A stretch of DNA of 64,000 bases from Paramecium tetraurelia. Lineage: Eukaryota > Ciliophora > Oligohymenophorea > Peniculida > Parameciidae. Of this stretch, positions 50,560 through 64,000 are shown in pieces. The stretch lies in assembly GCF_000165425.1 (NCBI RefSeq), contig NW_001799166.1, positions 312,459 through 376,458 of the forward strand, read 5' to 3'. A program made the position numbers and the translations under genes. Numbering within the stretch: the first letter of the stretch is position 1; the number at the start of each line of letters is the position of its first letter. Under the pieces are notes generated by a model. That model saw only the letters and a program-made list of their open reading frames with translations. It made no database searches and had not been told where the DNA came from.

Positions 50560-52254
50560 TCATTATCTTGCTGTGTCTAGCTTATATTCTGCACTCTGCA
50601 CTAACTAATTAATCACTGACGTGTCTAATATCTGAATATCTTGATTCAATTGTAGTTTCATTAAGTCTATGATAGGTTCATCCATGCTATTTATCAATTT
50701 CTGATTTATTGGATCCTAATAGTTTGTTATAATCTCTTTAAATGCTTGTTGAGCTTCCAGTGCCTTCTGATATGGAGTCTTGGCAGGTTTCAAGAGTGAA
50801 CAGAAGTTATCATCCGAGACGTCTTGGGGATCTGCTCCTATCAATGGTTTCGGCAAGTAATCAAACATCTTGATTTAAGCATTATTAAGAAGTATGAATT
50901 TCAATTTGTCAATTTCATGTAATTTATTGATAATATACAGAATGTCAAGTGATTTTTAGATACGATTAATAGCAAATTCGAATTACTAATACTTTGTGTT
51001 GCTATTGTCCTTTCTTCTTGGAAATTAAAAGGTTACATATTCTAAGAAATTCAAATTCAATTTCTTGGTCACCACTCTGAAAAACCTTTTAATGGATGCT
51101 GAGATTTCATTTGTAATGTGTGCCTTCTAATTTTCACTATCTGCTTCTGTGATCATTTAACTTTTTCTTTGAATACTATATAATCTTTTCTTTATATTCA
51201 ATTAATTGAGTTAACTGAAAGATTTTTATTTCTTGTATGTTGGGACTATTGGGAAATTGACTTCGCTCTAGCATAGTGGGATTTTCTTATCTATTTGTTC
51301 GGGACTAATTGCTTTTTCCCTAATGTTGTCATTAGCCATTTAAATTTTATCATTTTCAGCCGTTGCATCTTCATCGTTCGAAAAATTAAAAAGGGAATTT
51401 ACAATTTGTAATCGATAGGAAAGATTGCTGAATGGCAATTATAAGAACATAGCCAAAGTGAAGATCACATTCCACAACCCTCCAGCTTCTCCAAGGATTT
51501 ACTAGAGTTTCGGATAAGATCGATATTGTACAAATTCGGTTTTGTTTAGACGTATTCTGAACTGGAGTAGTTTGTGACCATCACTGACTTCGTAGGTTTC
51601 TTGATGGTATTGATATGCTAACACACTTTCTCGTACCTCATCCTTAAATACCATCCCTCCATCTGAAATTACTGTAAATGGACTCATGAATATATCAATT
51701 CGTTTTTAGATATGGTGAGTTAGAGTAGTTTCTATTTTCTCTATCCTAGTTTTTACGGGATCCTGAACATCGTTTAAATCGTAATAAAATGTTGGTATTG
51801 ACAACTAAAAATTAAGACTTTCCTCTTTATTATGTACTTAAGTAGCATTCTTGAGATAGATCTCCACAATAACATACTAACCACTTAGATCTGACTCGTA
51901 TAGACTGACCTATTTATCATATGTATAGAGATTCTCTCTCAGCTAAAGTGGCCCATCCAAAGTGCTGACATTTAAGTTTTGTTCTTCTGACCCAGTGATT
52001 GAAATTGTAAAATTCATTAATTGAGTGCGGTTTAAAGCTTAGTGGTAGATCTGATATTGATAAGAACGAGGATTTTTATCCAAATTAATGAAATTCATGA
52101 ATAAAAGGACACTCATCATAGAGATTATAATCAAGGTGAGAAAGGCACCGCAATAGGTTTTGTGACGCTCTTGATCTTTGATTAGTAGGGAAACTGGTTT
52201 AGTGAAGAGATCAAGGGATCGAAAGGATTTAAGTAGTTTTTTATATTTTTTCAT
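50560..52254 (-). CDS. Paramecium-type two-helix membrane protein, paralogue A
   Basis: 564 residues in one exon. FRSLDLFTKPVSLLIKDQER precedes a first hydrophobic helix (FLTLIIISMMSVLLFMNFIN). A 220-residue non-cytosolic region with several Asn-x-Ser/Thr sites follows, then a second helix (GGLWNVIFTLAMFLQLPFSN). A long charged cytosolic tail includes KLHEIDKLKFILLNNAQIKM and FDYLPKPL. This order matches the gene at 55970. No named domain is recognised. The first ATG in frame (52252-52254) is used; a longer reading would begin at a TTG. Confidence 0.75.
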
Positions 52255-52324
52255 TAAATGAAGAATCAAATAATTTGATGATTAAATGGTTAATTGATGC
52301 CTCTTAAAATCATAATTTAATTTA

Positions 52325-55396
<3,072 letters not shown>

Positions 55397-55969
55397 TATA
55401 TATATAAATAATTATGAATATTCTAATTGATATTTTAATCATTCTAAACTACATAACAATTTATTGAGCTTTCAGAAATAAAAAAAACTACTTAATTATT
55501 AATTTTCTATATTAGTATATAATTTGATTTTTACTTAATGATATTGATTTTCTATTTTCCTATATTTCTTTTGATTTTCCCATCCGAAAAATATTTATTG
55601 TCTATCATTTGAATTCTTGTCTCAATAATGACTTCTCTAAAAACAAACCTTACTAAATTTAGTTTAAAAATTAAATTGATATTTTATTAACACTTTATTA
55701 GAATTATAATTTAATACCATTCTATTCAGATATATTTTATATGGTATGATGTCAAATATTTATAAATGAAAAAAGAAATTAAATATCATAATAAGTTTTT
55801 GAATATGATCTAAACATATAGTTTTTGCTGATATTAATGTGAATTGATAAAAGACTAGTGAACATTTGAATTTCTAAGAGAGATGTAAAAAAGCTGATAA
55901 CATTCCAATCAAATCCAATCAACCATATTATTCATAATAAGTGTATATAAATTAATTTAAAATTTATAG
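55397..55969. other. Non-coding interval
   Basis: 573 nt, AT-rich, stops in all frames. It separates the ISWI gene from paralogue B and must contain the promoter of the latter. No gene or repeat is supported. Confidence 0.6.
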
Positions 55970-57909
55970 ATGAAACAAAATAAGTTAAAGCAAATCCAGC
56001 GTTAAATCAAAAAAATTGATATTTTTGCATCACCTGTTGAACTAATGATATAAAAGAAACGCTAGCATCAATCTTTATTTGGAGCAATGATGACTGTAGT
56101 GATGTTTGGTTGCATAATAACATATATTGTTAACAAATTTGTATAATTAGGAAGAAGAAAAGAATTTCAGACTCTCTATTCGGAGGTTTATTATGAGGAA
56201 GTTCCTATATATCCATTATATTCTGATAACTTCACTTTATAATTTGCCTTCCAAAAAGAAAATTAGAAAAATTACATAGATGAGTCAGTTTATCAAGTCA
56301 ATGCCTTTATGGTTAACAAGTTTCAATCAACGTACAATTTAATTTCAATAGCAGAGTCGATAATAAAACAATTTAAAATTTTACAAAAACAGAGATTCCG
56401 CTAACTAAATGTGCAAAGATTGGAATAACTTTTGAGGAAATCGAGGAGTAGTTGGACAATATTGACTTCAGTAATACGTATTGCATTGATTGGAATAACA
56501 TTTCAGAGTTAAGTTTGACTGGCACTCCAGAGTAATAAAATTACACTTATATGTATATAAATTTCTAATCTTGTGTGAATGATACAAGCAATAGTAGTTT
56601 TTATTATTTAATTAGGCGAGAGTGTGATATGCAAGTCAAAGGAAGAAATTTAAGAACAATTAAGAAGGAACTACATTTAATTTTAGATTTCCTCATACAA
56701 CATAGATCTGAGGAATTATCAATAACCAAATGTTCCCAAAGTTGAAGAAATTTAAACCACAATTTCAAGTTAAGTATTGAAAGATATTACTTTGTTTATG
56801 CAACCTATCACCACATTGACTGAGGAAGGATTATTGGACGAATTGGTTAGAAAAGATTCTACAATAAGGTATTAAAAGAGTCAAGAGATAATTGATTTTA
56901 ATAGTGATGAAGCACTTGCAACGGTATATATTAGATTATCAAATACTGAGAACATTAGTTATAGAATTTATCCCAAGTTATAAGACATCTTGGCTTAAGC
57001 AGGGGGTTTATGGGAATTATTGATGCTAGCGTTTTCAATTATTGTAAAACCATTTTCTTAAATGTCATTCAAAATGGAGATCATAAATAGTTTATTTAAT
57101 TTTGAAGGCCAAAAATAAATCGATTAAGAAGAAAATAAAAATAAGGTTTTTGAGAAATTAAATGCTGGTTAGGAGAATATTTAAACCAATGAAAATGATG
57201 TTTCAATTATGTTGAATTAGATGAAATCTAAAACCAGTTCACGATTTCCAAGAGGGAGAATCAAAGCAAAAACACAAAAAGCTGATGCAGTCAACTCTGT
57301 TTAAACTGAAAAATCTTCTTAAATTTTTGGCAACTCTCCTGAGAGTGATAAAATGTTGTAAAAAGGAATTAATTCTGCCTTTAGAAGGTTCTTTAATGTT
57401 GCAACGTTAAAATTAAAATTTAGTTTATTCGATTATTTGAAGTATTTGAAGTGTGGGTAATAGTATATTCATATTATTAAAGAAAGAAGGAAGGAAAGTA
57501 CAAACAATTAAATTATTCAATCTCCAAATTAGATAAGTGTCTTGATATACTATTTATTATTGACAAGTTACAAGAAATAGACAAATTAAAAATGATCTTA
57601 CTTTCTAAGGAATAGGTATAATTATTTGAATTTCTCCCTAAACCTTTAATAACTCTTGATCCTACAAATTAATAATACGGTGAAAATTAACAGTACTCTT
57701 CATTACTAAAACCTTTCAAAGGATTTAAAGAAAAATCATTAGAAGCCTAATAAGTATTGGATTAGCTACTTGAGAATTTGGATGATCCTATTACTCATAA
57801 ACTTATTTCCTTGATGGATTCAAACTTGATAAAGTTGCTATAAATATAACATGATTTAAAAAAAAAGTAAACTCCATAATTATTAGTAAATGATTTTGTC
57901 GAAGAATGA
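55970..57909 (+). CDS. Paramecium-type two-helix membrane protein, paralogue B
   Basis: 623 residues, introns of 20, 22 and 26 nt. It begins with KKIDIFASPVELMIQKKRQH and a first helix (MMTVVMFGCIITYIVNKF). A non-cytosolic region with Cys and Asn-x-Ser/Thr sites follows, then a second helix around AGGLWELLMLAFSIIVKPFS. A basic/polar tail ends with CLDILFIIDKLQEIDKLKMI and FEFLPKPL. The last block is nearly the same as in paralogue A, so the two are related by duplication. The function is unknown; the layout suggests a surface or endomembrane protein with a large cytosolic tail. Confidence 0.78.
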
Positions 57910-58003
57910 TAAATATATATATTTCGTAATCATAATGTTAAAATGAATTATAATTTTATTAGTAATTATTTGGATAACTATTATAATAAAAAATAAATTA
58001 ATC

Positions 58004-60337
58004 TCAAAGGTGATTCATAATCACTGTAGTATAACAAATCATGAATTCGTCAATATTCAAACCCTTTTCTTGGGCTCCAACCATATCAAGCAACGTCAAT
58101 AATCTCTTGATTGGAATATTTTTGATTTACGAAGCAATAATGTTGACTTACTGTTCTTACTATTAGGTTAATTAAAGTTTGTTTTAAGATTAAGGTGAAG
58201 TTGTCAAATAATCAGTAATGACTAATTTAATTTCATCTGGCTTAATAAGATTTGGCACTTTGAATGATACGTTGAAACATGAAACCACTTCTAATTATTT
58301 CATTATATGATATTGTGATGTTGTACCGATAATAAGAAGTCTGCATTAAGACTAAAATGATTAATATGATATACATACTTTATCTGGTAATCTCTTGATT
58401 AATACTAGCAAGGCCTATAAGATAGCATTTGAGAATCTCGGACCAATGTCTACGTATTCTATAAGTCTTTCAATATTGTCGATCAGAATGCAAGATAATG
58501 ATGATTTGTAAGCATCATTGAATATTCTAACCATTTGATTGATTATGGCTCCTTCAGTTAATCCAATGAAGGTTTCAGGAGATATCAATTTAACATAAGG
58601 GAACCCACATTCCACTGCAAGCCAAGCTGCAACACTGGTTTTGCCTGAACCTTAATCTCCTTCCAATAATACAGAATTCAACTATGAGTTTTTACCAAAT
58701 CTAGTTTAATCAATGGTATTCTTTAAGATTTTCTGTAGTTTTTTGAATTCATCTCCAAAATCAATTAATCTACTTTTAAGTAATAAATCAAATTTATTTG
58801 AATCAATACCAAATTAAGGTTTAACTTCATCTAATGCATTCATGAAATCACTTCTTTTCACCTTGAGTTCATCTTATTTATTTAACTTCTTTTGGAAATC
58901 AAATATGTTTTGCATTCTTTGGAAAGCAAATGAAGATGCAGATTTGACTACTGCCTCAATTTCAGCACCAGTATAATTTTTGGTGATTTATGCTAGTTCT
59001 TCTAAATTTACATCATAATCCAAAGCTTCATTCTTTCTAAGATTTTCAGTATGAATATTCAAAATCTATTATCTTCCTCCTTCATCTGGCAATCCGACTT
59101 CAATATGCACTTCAAATCTTCCTGGTCTGAGAACAGCCTCATCAATTAAGTCTTTTCTATTAGTCATACCAATGACCAATATGTTATTGAGAGAGTTAAC
59201 TCCATCTATCATAGAGAGCAATTGATTGACAACATTATCATAGGCCCCTGATCCAGAGTTAATTGACCCTCTTTATTTGCAGATTGCATCCATTTCATCA
59301 AATACAATGATATGCAAATCACTTTAATCACCCTTTGTCTCTTAATCTGCTATGGCTTCTGCGAATAGTTTTCTGACATTTTCTTCAGCCTCTCCAACAA
59401 ATTTACTGAAAATCTCTGGCCCATTCACAATCTTGGGTGGCTTGGCCTTCAATACTTTAGCCAATTATCTTGCAATCAAAGTCTTACCAGTTCCTGGTGG
59501 ACCATACAATAAGAGACCTTTAATATGCTTGATTCCATATTTTTCAAGGAAAGCTTAAGGGAATCTTCTTGATGAGAATGCTCTTCTAAAGATATTTGCT
59601 AATTCCTTATCTAAACCTCCAACTCCCAATTTATCAAAAGAAAAGTCCTCTCTAAATATACTAGCTGTATGTGTTGAAGCATTCTTCATTTTTAGTTGGT
59701 TTACTCCTTGCCTAATACTGAATTCAAGTTCAGTTTCATCAACCAACATACCTCCTCCCATAAATTTGACTTGCTATGAATCTACTCCTACACTCAAAAC
59801 ATCAGTTCGAGTAACCTATGCTATAAATTAGATTAACGTACTTTAAATAAGTAAGTGTTTCCTTCATATAAAAATAGCTGAATTTAACCTGCTCTGAAGA
59901 ATTAGCCACTATATGCTCTTTTCAAGAATGGGGCTAAGTCTTCAGAATTCATTTCAATTCTATCGAGACTTCCTTATTATTAGACTATGTCTAATTCAAT
60001 ATCAAGAACTCCCAATCTGTATTCCTTATCCTTTGGAAGTGCAAACACTGCTGCTTCAATCTTGTCTGTGAATGACATTCTCAATAATTATCTTACATAT
60101 TTGCTTCCTGCTATGGAATCATCTTTGTATCCATTTTCCTAACTTATCTAATTATTAACTTACTCCTTGCAATTAAAATACATAGCCATTAATCTGTATG
60201 AATAAATCTCCTTAAACATTATATTTTTGTTTTAATTAAGTAAATGTATTCTTTGAAGTATAAAGGAACCCTGAGAATGCTTCCTCTGTTTTGTTTAGAG
60301 CAACTGGTAATAGTTAGAATGCTTTTGCTGAAATCAT
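58004..60337 (-). CDS. NSF: Vesicle-fusing ATPase (NSF)
   Basis: 751 residues, introns of 25, 26 and 27 nt. An N domain ([19 protein letters not shown]...) is followed by [21 protein letters not shown]1 has [19 protein letters not shown] (about 259), [33 protein letters not shown] and NYTGAEIE. D2 has [18 protein letters not shown] (about 541), [12 protein letters not shown] and IGTTSQYH. This two-ring AAA order is specific to NSF, which disassembles SNARE complexes after membrane fusion. The arginine finger of D1 (RPGRFE) is present. D2 has GDQGSGKTS where many orthologues have GPPHSGKTA. Confidence 0.93.
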
Positions 60338-60452
60338 TAATATAATTATTGTTATTCTTAATTTGGTTTGTTTAATATAATAAAAAGTGGCCAGGGTTGG
60401 TCAGAAATTTATATATTAAATTATTGATAATTATGTTGATGATATAATTAAA

Positions 60453-61581
60453 TCATTTCTTTTTAATCTATGATAATTTACCCCATCTTTATGCTAGCTT
60501 AACAAAGTTACCCATTTTCTAATTGAAATTATGAGATTATTAATACTTTCATGGTTGCGCTTCCATAAAACTCCTTCATCTTATTTTAAATGTTAGGAAT
60601 TGATTTAACTGTATTGTTCACTAACCAAGGATGTTTCAAAATTTTTTCAGTTCCAAATCTTTTTGCTGGATCAACTGTTAATAGACCTTTAATGAGGTCT
60701 TTAGCTATTTGGATATATGTTAATCATTCTTACCTTCATTGGTGATGCTATCCCAATAAGGAGAGGGGAAGGAGAACTGCCCAGTTTTGATGATTTTGAA
60801 AAGCTTATCATTATCCTCATCATAAAATGGTGGAAATCCACATAACCTATTGAATTAGATAATCTCTTACATAATATAGAGTATTACACCAACTGACCAA
60901 AAGTCAATAGCTTCTGAATATCCGTGTCCACACAGTATTTCAGGTGCCACGTATCCTGGTGTACCACATTGAGTCATCATGACTTCATCATTAGTTACAA
61001 ATCGTGCCAGTCCAAAATCACTTACTTTCAATAAGGCGCCTGGTTCTTTGCTTGAAAATAAAAGATTTTCAGGTTTGAGATCTCTGTGAGCAATTCCCAT
61101 TTTATGACAATAAGACAATGCATCTATGATTGGTCTCAGTGTGGCAGCAGCTTCTTTTTCACTAAAGTGATCTTTTTCCACTATTCTTTCAAAAAGCTTA
61201 GAATTTAAGCATAAATCCTTACTTCACCCCCAGTCATCAATTCCAAGACCATATAAAAATTGGTGTCATCTTCATAAATTTCATAGAGTTTGACTACATT
61301 TGGATGGTCAATCTAGAAGTAAGCATAATATTGTACTTAAGTCAAAATTTCCACTTCTGTTTGCAAAGCTTATAAGTCTTCATTTTATAAGTTGTCTCTA
61401 ATTGTTAGTCACATCAACAAATACTTATTGATGATTTTCACAGCATACATATCTCCATTAGACTTCTTTTTTGCTCTCTTAACAACTCCAAAGGCACCTC
61501 TAATTTATTAAATACCATGGCTTACTCTCCTAAAGTCTTTTCAAAAGTATAAACTTTCGTAATATCTTCATGTCCTTACAT
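60453..61581 (-). CDS. CaMK-like serine/threonine protein kinase
   Basis: 314 residues, seven small introns (26, 27, 24, 26, 24, 29 and 28 nt). The kinase domain is complete: [43 protein letters not shown]-like turns, [35 protein letters not shown] and HPWLVNNT. The hinge and activation loop look like the CaMK/DCLK/CDPK group. No EF-hand is visible; the protein ends soon after the C-lobe with a short basic tail (KLAQRWGKLSQIKKK). It is the most intron-rich short gene of the window. Confidence 0.87.
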
Positions 61582-61761
61582 TTTTAAAAATATTTATGTT
61601 TATTTAAGCAAAAGATGTCATTATATTTATATATTTGATTGCTTTCAATAATAATTGATTTGATCGATAGCGTCATTTGATCTTGGTAAAACTAGATACA
61701 AATTGAATCAATCATATAATTGCACTATTTAAGTTACAAAATAATATTATATATATATAAA

Positions 61762-63051
61762 ATGGATCAAAATGACAAGGAAATTGATGAGGAATAGTTT
61801 AAAAAGGAATTCGAAGAGAGGGTCGATAAACGTAAGTAATGGCTTTTGGAGGAGTTGAAGAGTTGTGGAAAGTTTTTAGATGTAAGTGCAAAGAAATTAG
61901 ATGATCTAGATGCTTTGACTGTAATGATCTATTCAAATATTCAAAGATAGCACTCTATCTTCATGAATGTCAAACAGAATTAGCAGTCTTTCACATTGGA
62001 GCCAATTCAATAACTGACAGAGGATTTATTGACATGTTGACAGGTTTGCAATGGCATGACAAATTAAAGGAAATCTACATTGGGAATAATGAAATAACCG
62101 AAGTATCAAATGAATGATCCATATCCTTAGATTGGCATATAAGGATTGATTGAGATTTCAAGTTGCTTCAAATAATTGAAAATCTTGAGTATGAGTTCCT
62201 GTTCTATTGATGATGCCACCTTCATATAACTGTGTTATGCCTTGCCAGAATTAAAGAATCTATAGTAATTGCAATTGCCTGCAAATAATATATCAGATTA
62301 TGGTAATGAGATGACTATTTTAATAGGATTGGTGTGCTTCTCCACATTGTTGGCAACAAATAGTCTACCAAATCTTACGGTTGTTCATTTTGGAAACAAT
62401 CCATTGACTTCGAAGTCTCTGGTTCCATTCTTTTAGGCATTGAAGAAAAACAAGACAATTAAAATTCTCTATCTAAATGACATCGGAATGGAATTGGCTA
62501 GCATCAAATAATTGGCAGTTTGTCTGAAGAAAAACAAAACACTCGAAGATTTAAATTTGGGGAACACAGGATTCTCAGATAGTGCTGCATCAGTGTTATG
62601 GCCTAGTCTGAAATACTTGAAGAAATTGCAATTGTGGAATAATCATTTAACAGACAAGGCCATTGATGAATTCATAAATGTACTTGAGAGGGAGGACATC
62701 GGATTAACCTATGTTGGGTTGTAGGACAATGAAATTGAAGAATTAGATTTGGTTGAGGATTTGAATGCCTTACTCAAGTAGAATGAACTCATTGACAAGT
62801 TGACAGAACAAATAGAACATAAGGAAGAGATGGAAGAACCGGATGAAGACAAGCAAGTTAAGTAGATGATTGAACTTGCTAAATTAGAAGAAATTGAAGA
62901 GAAATTGGGGGAGTTAGAAAAGTTGAATGAGCCTTCAGAAGAGCAATAGGATGTGGTTAATGAATTACAGGGGAAATTGAAAACGTAGAAGTGGGCTGGA
63001 GAGATTGAAGATCCTGAAGATAAAACATTGAAACACTCGGTAATGGAATGA
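61762..63051 (+). CDS. Leucine-rich repeat protein (RNI/RanGAP-like)
   Basis: 411 residues, introns of 26 and 28 nt. After an acidic N-terminal helix, several ribonuclease-inhibitor-like LRRs run through about 60-330: LAVFHIGANSITDRGFIDML, LKEIYIGNNEIT, LQQLQLPANNISDYG, LEDLNLGNTGFSDSA and LKKLQLWNNHLTDKAIDEF. The C-terminal 90 residues are a highly acidic helix (EEMEEPDEDKQ), as in RanGAP. A GTPase-activating or adaptor role is possible, but no catalytic Arg can be confirmed by eye. Confidence 0.78.
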
Positions 63052-63079
63052 AAATTAAGATTTAAATATTTTTTAAATA

Positions 63080-63609
63080 ATGGTTATCAAGACAGATTTG
63101 TGCTCCTTTAGTGAATGGAGAATCTATCCCGGACATGGAAGAAGATTCGTTGCCAAAGATGGCAGACTCTTCTACTACTTGAATTAAAAGAGTAGAGCTT
63201 TTAGTGCAAGAAAAGTATTTGAATCCTCAATGTTTAGATTAAATCACAAGAAATTCAATGGACTGTGGCTTGGAGAAGATTGAATAAGAAAATCAAGACA
63301 GACGAAGGAGCCAAGAAGAGAAGAATCAGAAATCTTAAAGTGCAAAGAGCCATTGTTGGTATTTCATTGGAAGAAATCAGAAGAAGAAGAAAGGAAGATG
63401 ACAGTAATACATTTATCTAATGACTACTAGAAACCAGAAAGGCATAAGCTGAATAAGCAGCCAGAGAAATTAAGGACAGAAAGCAAAAGTAAATTGAAGC
63501 TTCAAAGAAGAAACCTGCTGCAGCTCAAAAAGTAGCATAAAAGGCAGAAGTCAAAGCTCAATAAAAAGCTCAAAAAGGTGCTGCTAAAACCAATAAAGGC
63601 AAAAAATGA
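63080..63609 (+). CDS. RPL24: 60S ribosomal protein L24 (eL24)
   Basis: 159 residues, introns of 23 and 27 nt. CSFSEWRIYPGHGRRFVAKD and FYYLNQKSRAFSARK match the eL24 N-domain; EIQWTVAWRRLNKK and RAIVGISLEEIRRRRKED follow. The C-terminus is a long basic Ala/Lys/Gln helix (AAREIKDRKQKQIEASKK), as in other eukaryotic L24 proteins. The first Cys is kept, but the partner Cys residues of a zinc finger are not. A component of the large ribosomal subunit. Confidence 0.94.
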
Positions 63610-63715
63610 TTTTACAATATAAAACGTATACAATATTCGGATTATTCAGTTATTTTCTATGTTCACCCAATTATTTAATTTATTTACATATATAAAAATA
63701 TTATTATGGACCCTA

Positions 63716-64000
63716 TATTTTACACTTTTCTAGGTATGGGATTGGGATTCATGGGATCTTAAGTGGTTATGAATAACTTCTTCAAAAATAAGTAGAATAA
63801 GAATCCATAATAGAAATAAGCAACCAAGAAATTCTTGCCCTCTACTCCTGATATCAAAAAGGCATTTCAATAAAATTAAATCCCATTTCAAATCAAAAGA
63901 CCAACAGAAGTGGAAGATCAAATCAGAAAAATAGTCAAAATCGAGCCATCACCAGCATAATTTGATTAAGATGACGAATTATTATAGGCCTAAGAGCAAG
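63716..64000 (+). CDS. Hypothetical protein with N-terminal hydrophobic helix (3' partial)
   Basis: 95 codons from the ATG at 63716 to the right edge, no TGA. A short helix (FYTFLGMGLGFMGSQVVMNN) is followed by a Gln/Lys/Asn-rich polar stretch (KNKQNKNPQQKQATKK) and then STPDIKKAFQQNQIP. This could be a small tail- or signal-anchored organelle protein. It runs off the window, so function cannot be judged. Confidence 0.6.

Noticed and set aside
59352-59558. Plus-strand open frame inside NSF
   Set aside because: It is the antisense of the D1 ATPase domain.

Overview
This is protein-dense, very AT-rich ciliate DNA, almost certainly Paramecium macronuclear sequence. TAA and TAG read as glutamine inside conserved domains and TGA is the only stop. 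Introns are about 20-30 nt (mostly GTA...TAG), intergenic gaps are usually tens to a few hundred bases, and genes lie on both strands without operons. I built gene models by reading with this code, placing splice sites by reading frame and family similarity, and checking that each spliced length is divisible by three. I see no rRNA, tRNA, CRISPR array or intact transposon.

1-13.4 kb: a long intron-free minus-strand frame fuses a BIRC6/UBE2O-class E2 to a UBA1/UBA6-type E1 and runs off the left edge. Plus-strand genes follow: a DEAD-box helicase, an Rxt3-like protein, a small unknown, an outer-arm dynein intermediate chain (DNAI1 type) and a B-box/beta-propeller protein. A 0.94 kb non-coding gap holds a near-perfect 35-bp palindrome.

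13.4-28.3 kb (signalling): a seven-helix receptor fused to a phosphatidylinositol-phosphate kinase, a K/Q-rich unknown, and two kinase pairs in mirror orientation. In each pair a PH-like kinase lies just upstream of a pseudokinase. Between the pairs are a large helical unknown and an NAD-dependent epimerase-like protein.

28.8-43.98 kb: a RING-H2 membrane protein, a METTL21-type methyltransferase, a four-gene tandem family of unknown function, a PG-rich (STPGR) axonemal protein, a long coiled coil, an unresolved stretch of membrane-protein fragments, a CFAP107-like protein, a secreted CAP protein with a His-rich tail, and an unknown.

44.4-64 kb: a NamZ/DUF1343-like hydrolase (bacterial family) apparently frameshifted by a 5-bp tandem duplication, an unknown, complex I NDUFS4, a P5 ATPase, and an ISWI remodeller flanked by two divergently arranged paralogous membrane proteins. 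NSF, a CaMK-like kinase, an LRR protein, ribosomal protein L24 and the start of one more gene complete the window. Cilia (dynein IC, STPGR, CFAP107-like), membrane traffic (NSF), ubiquitin (E2-E1, RING) and kinase/phosphoinositide signalling are the recurring themes.
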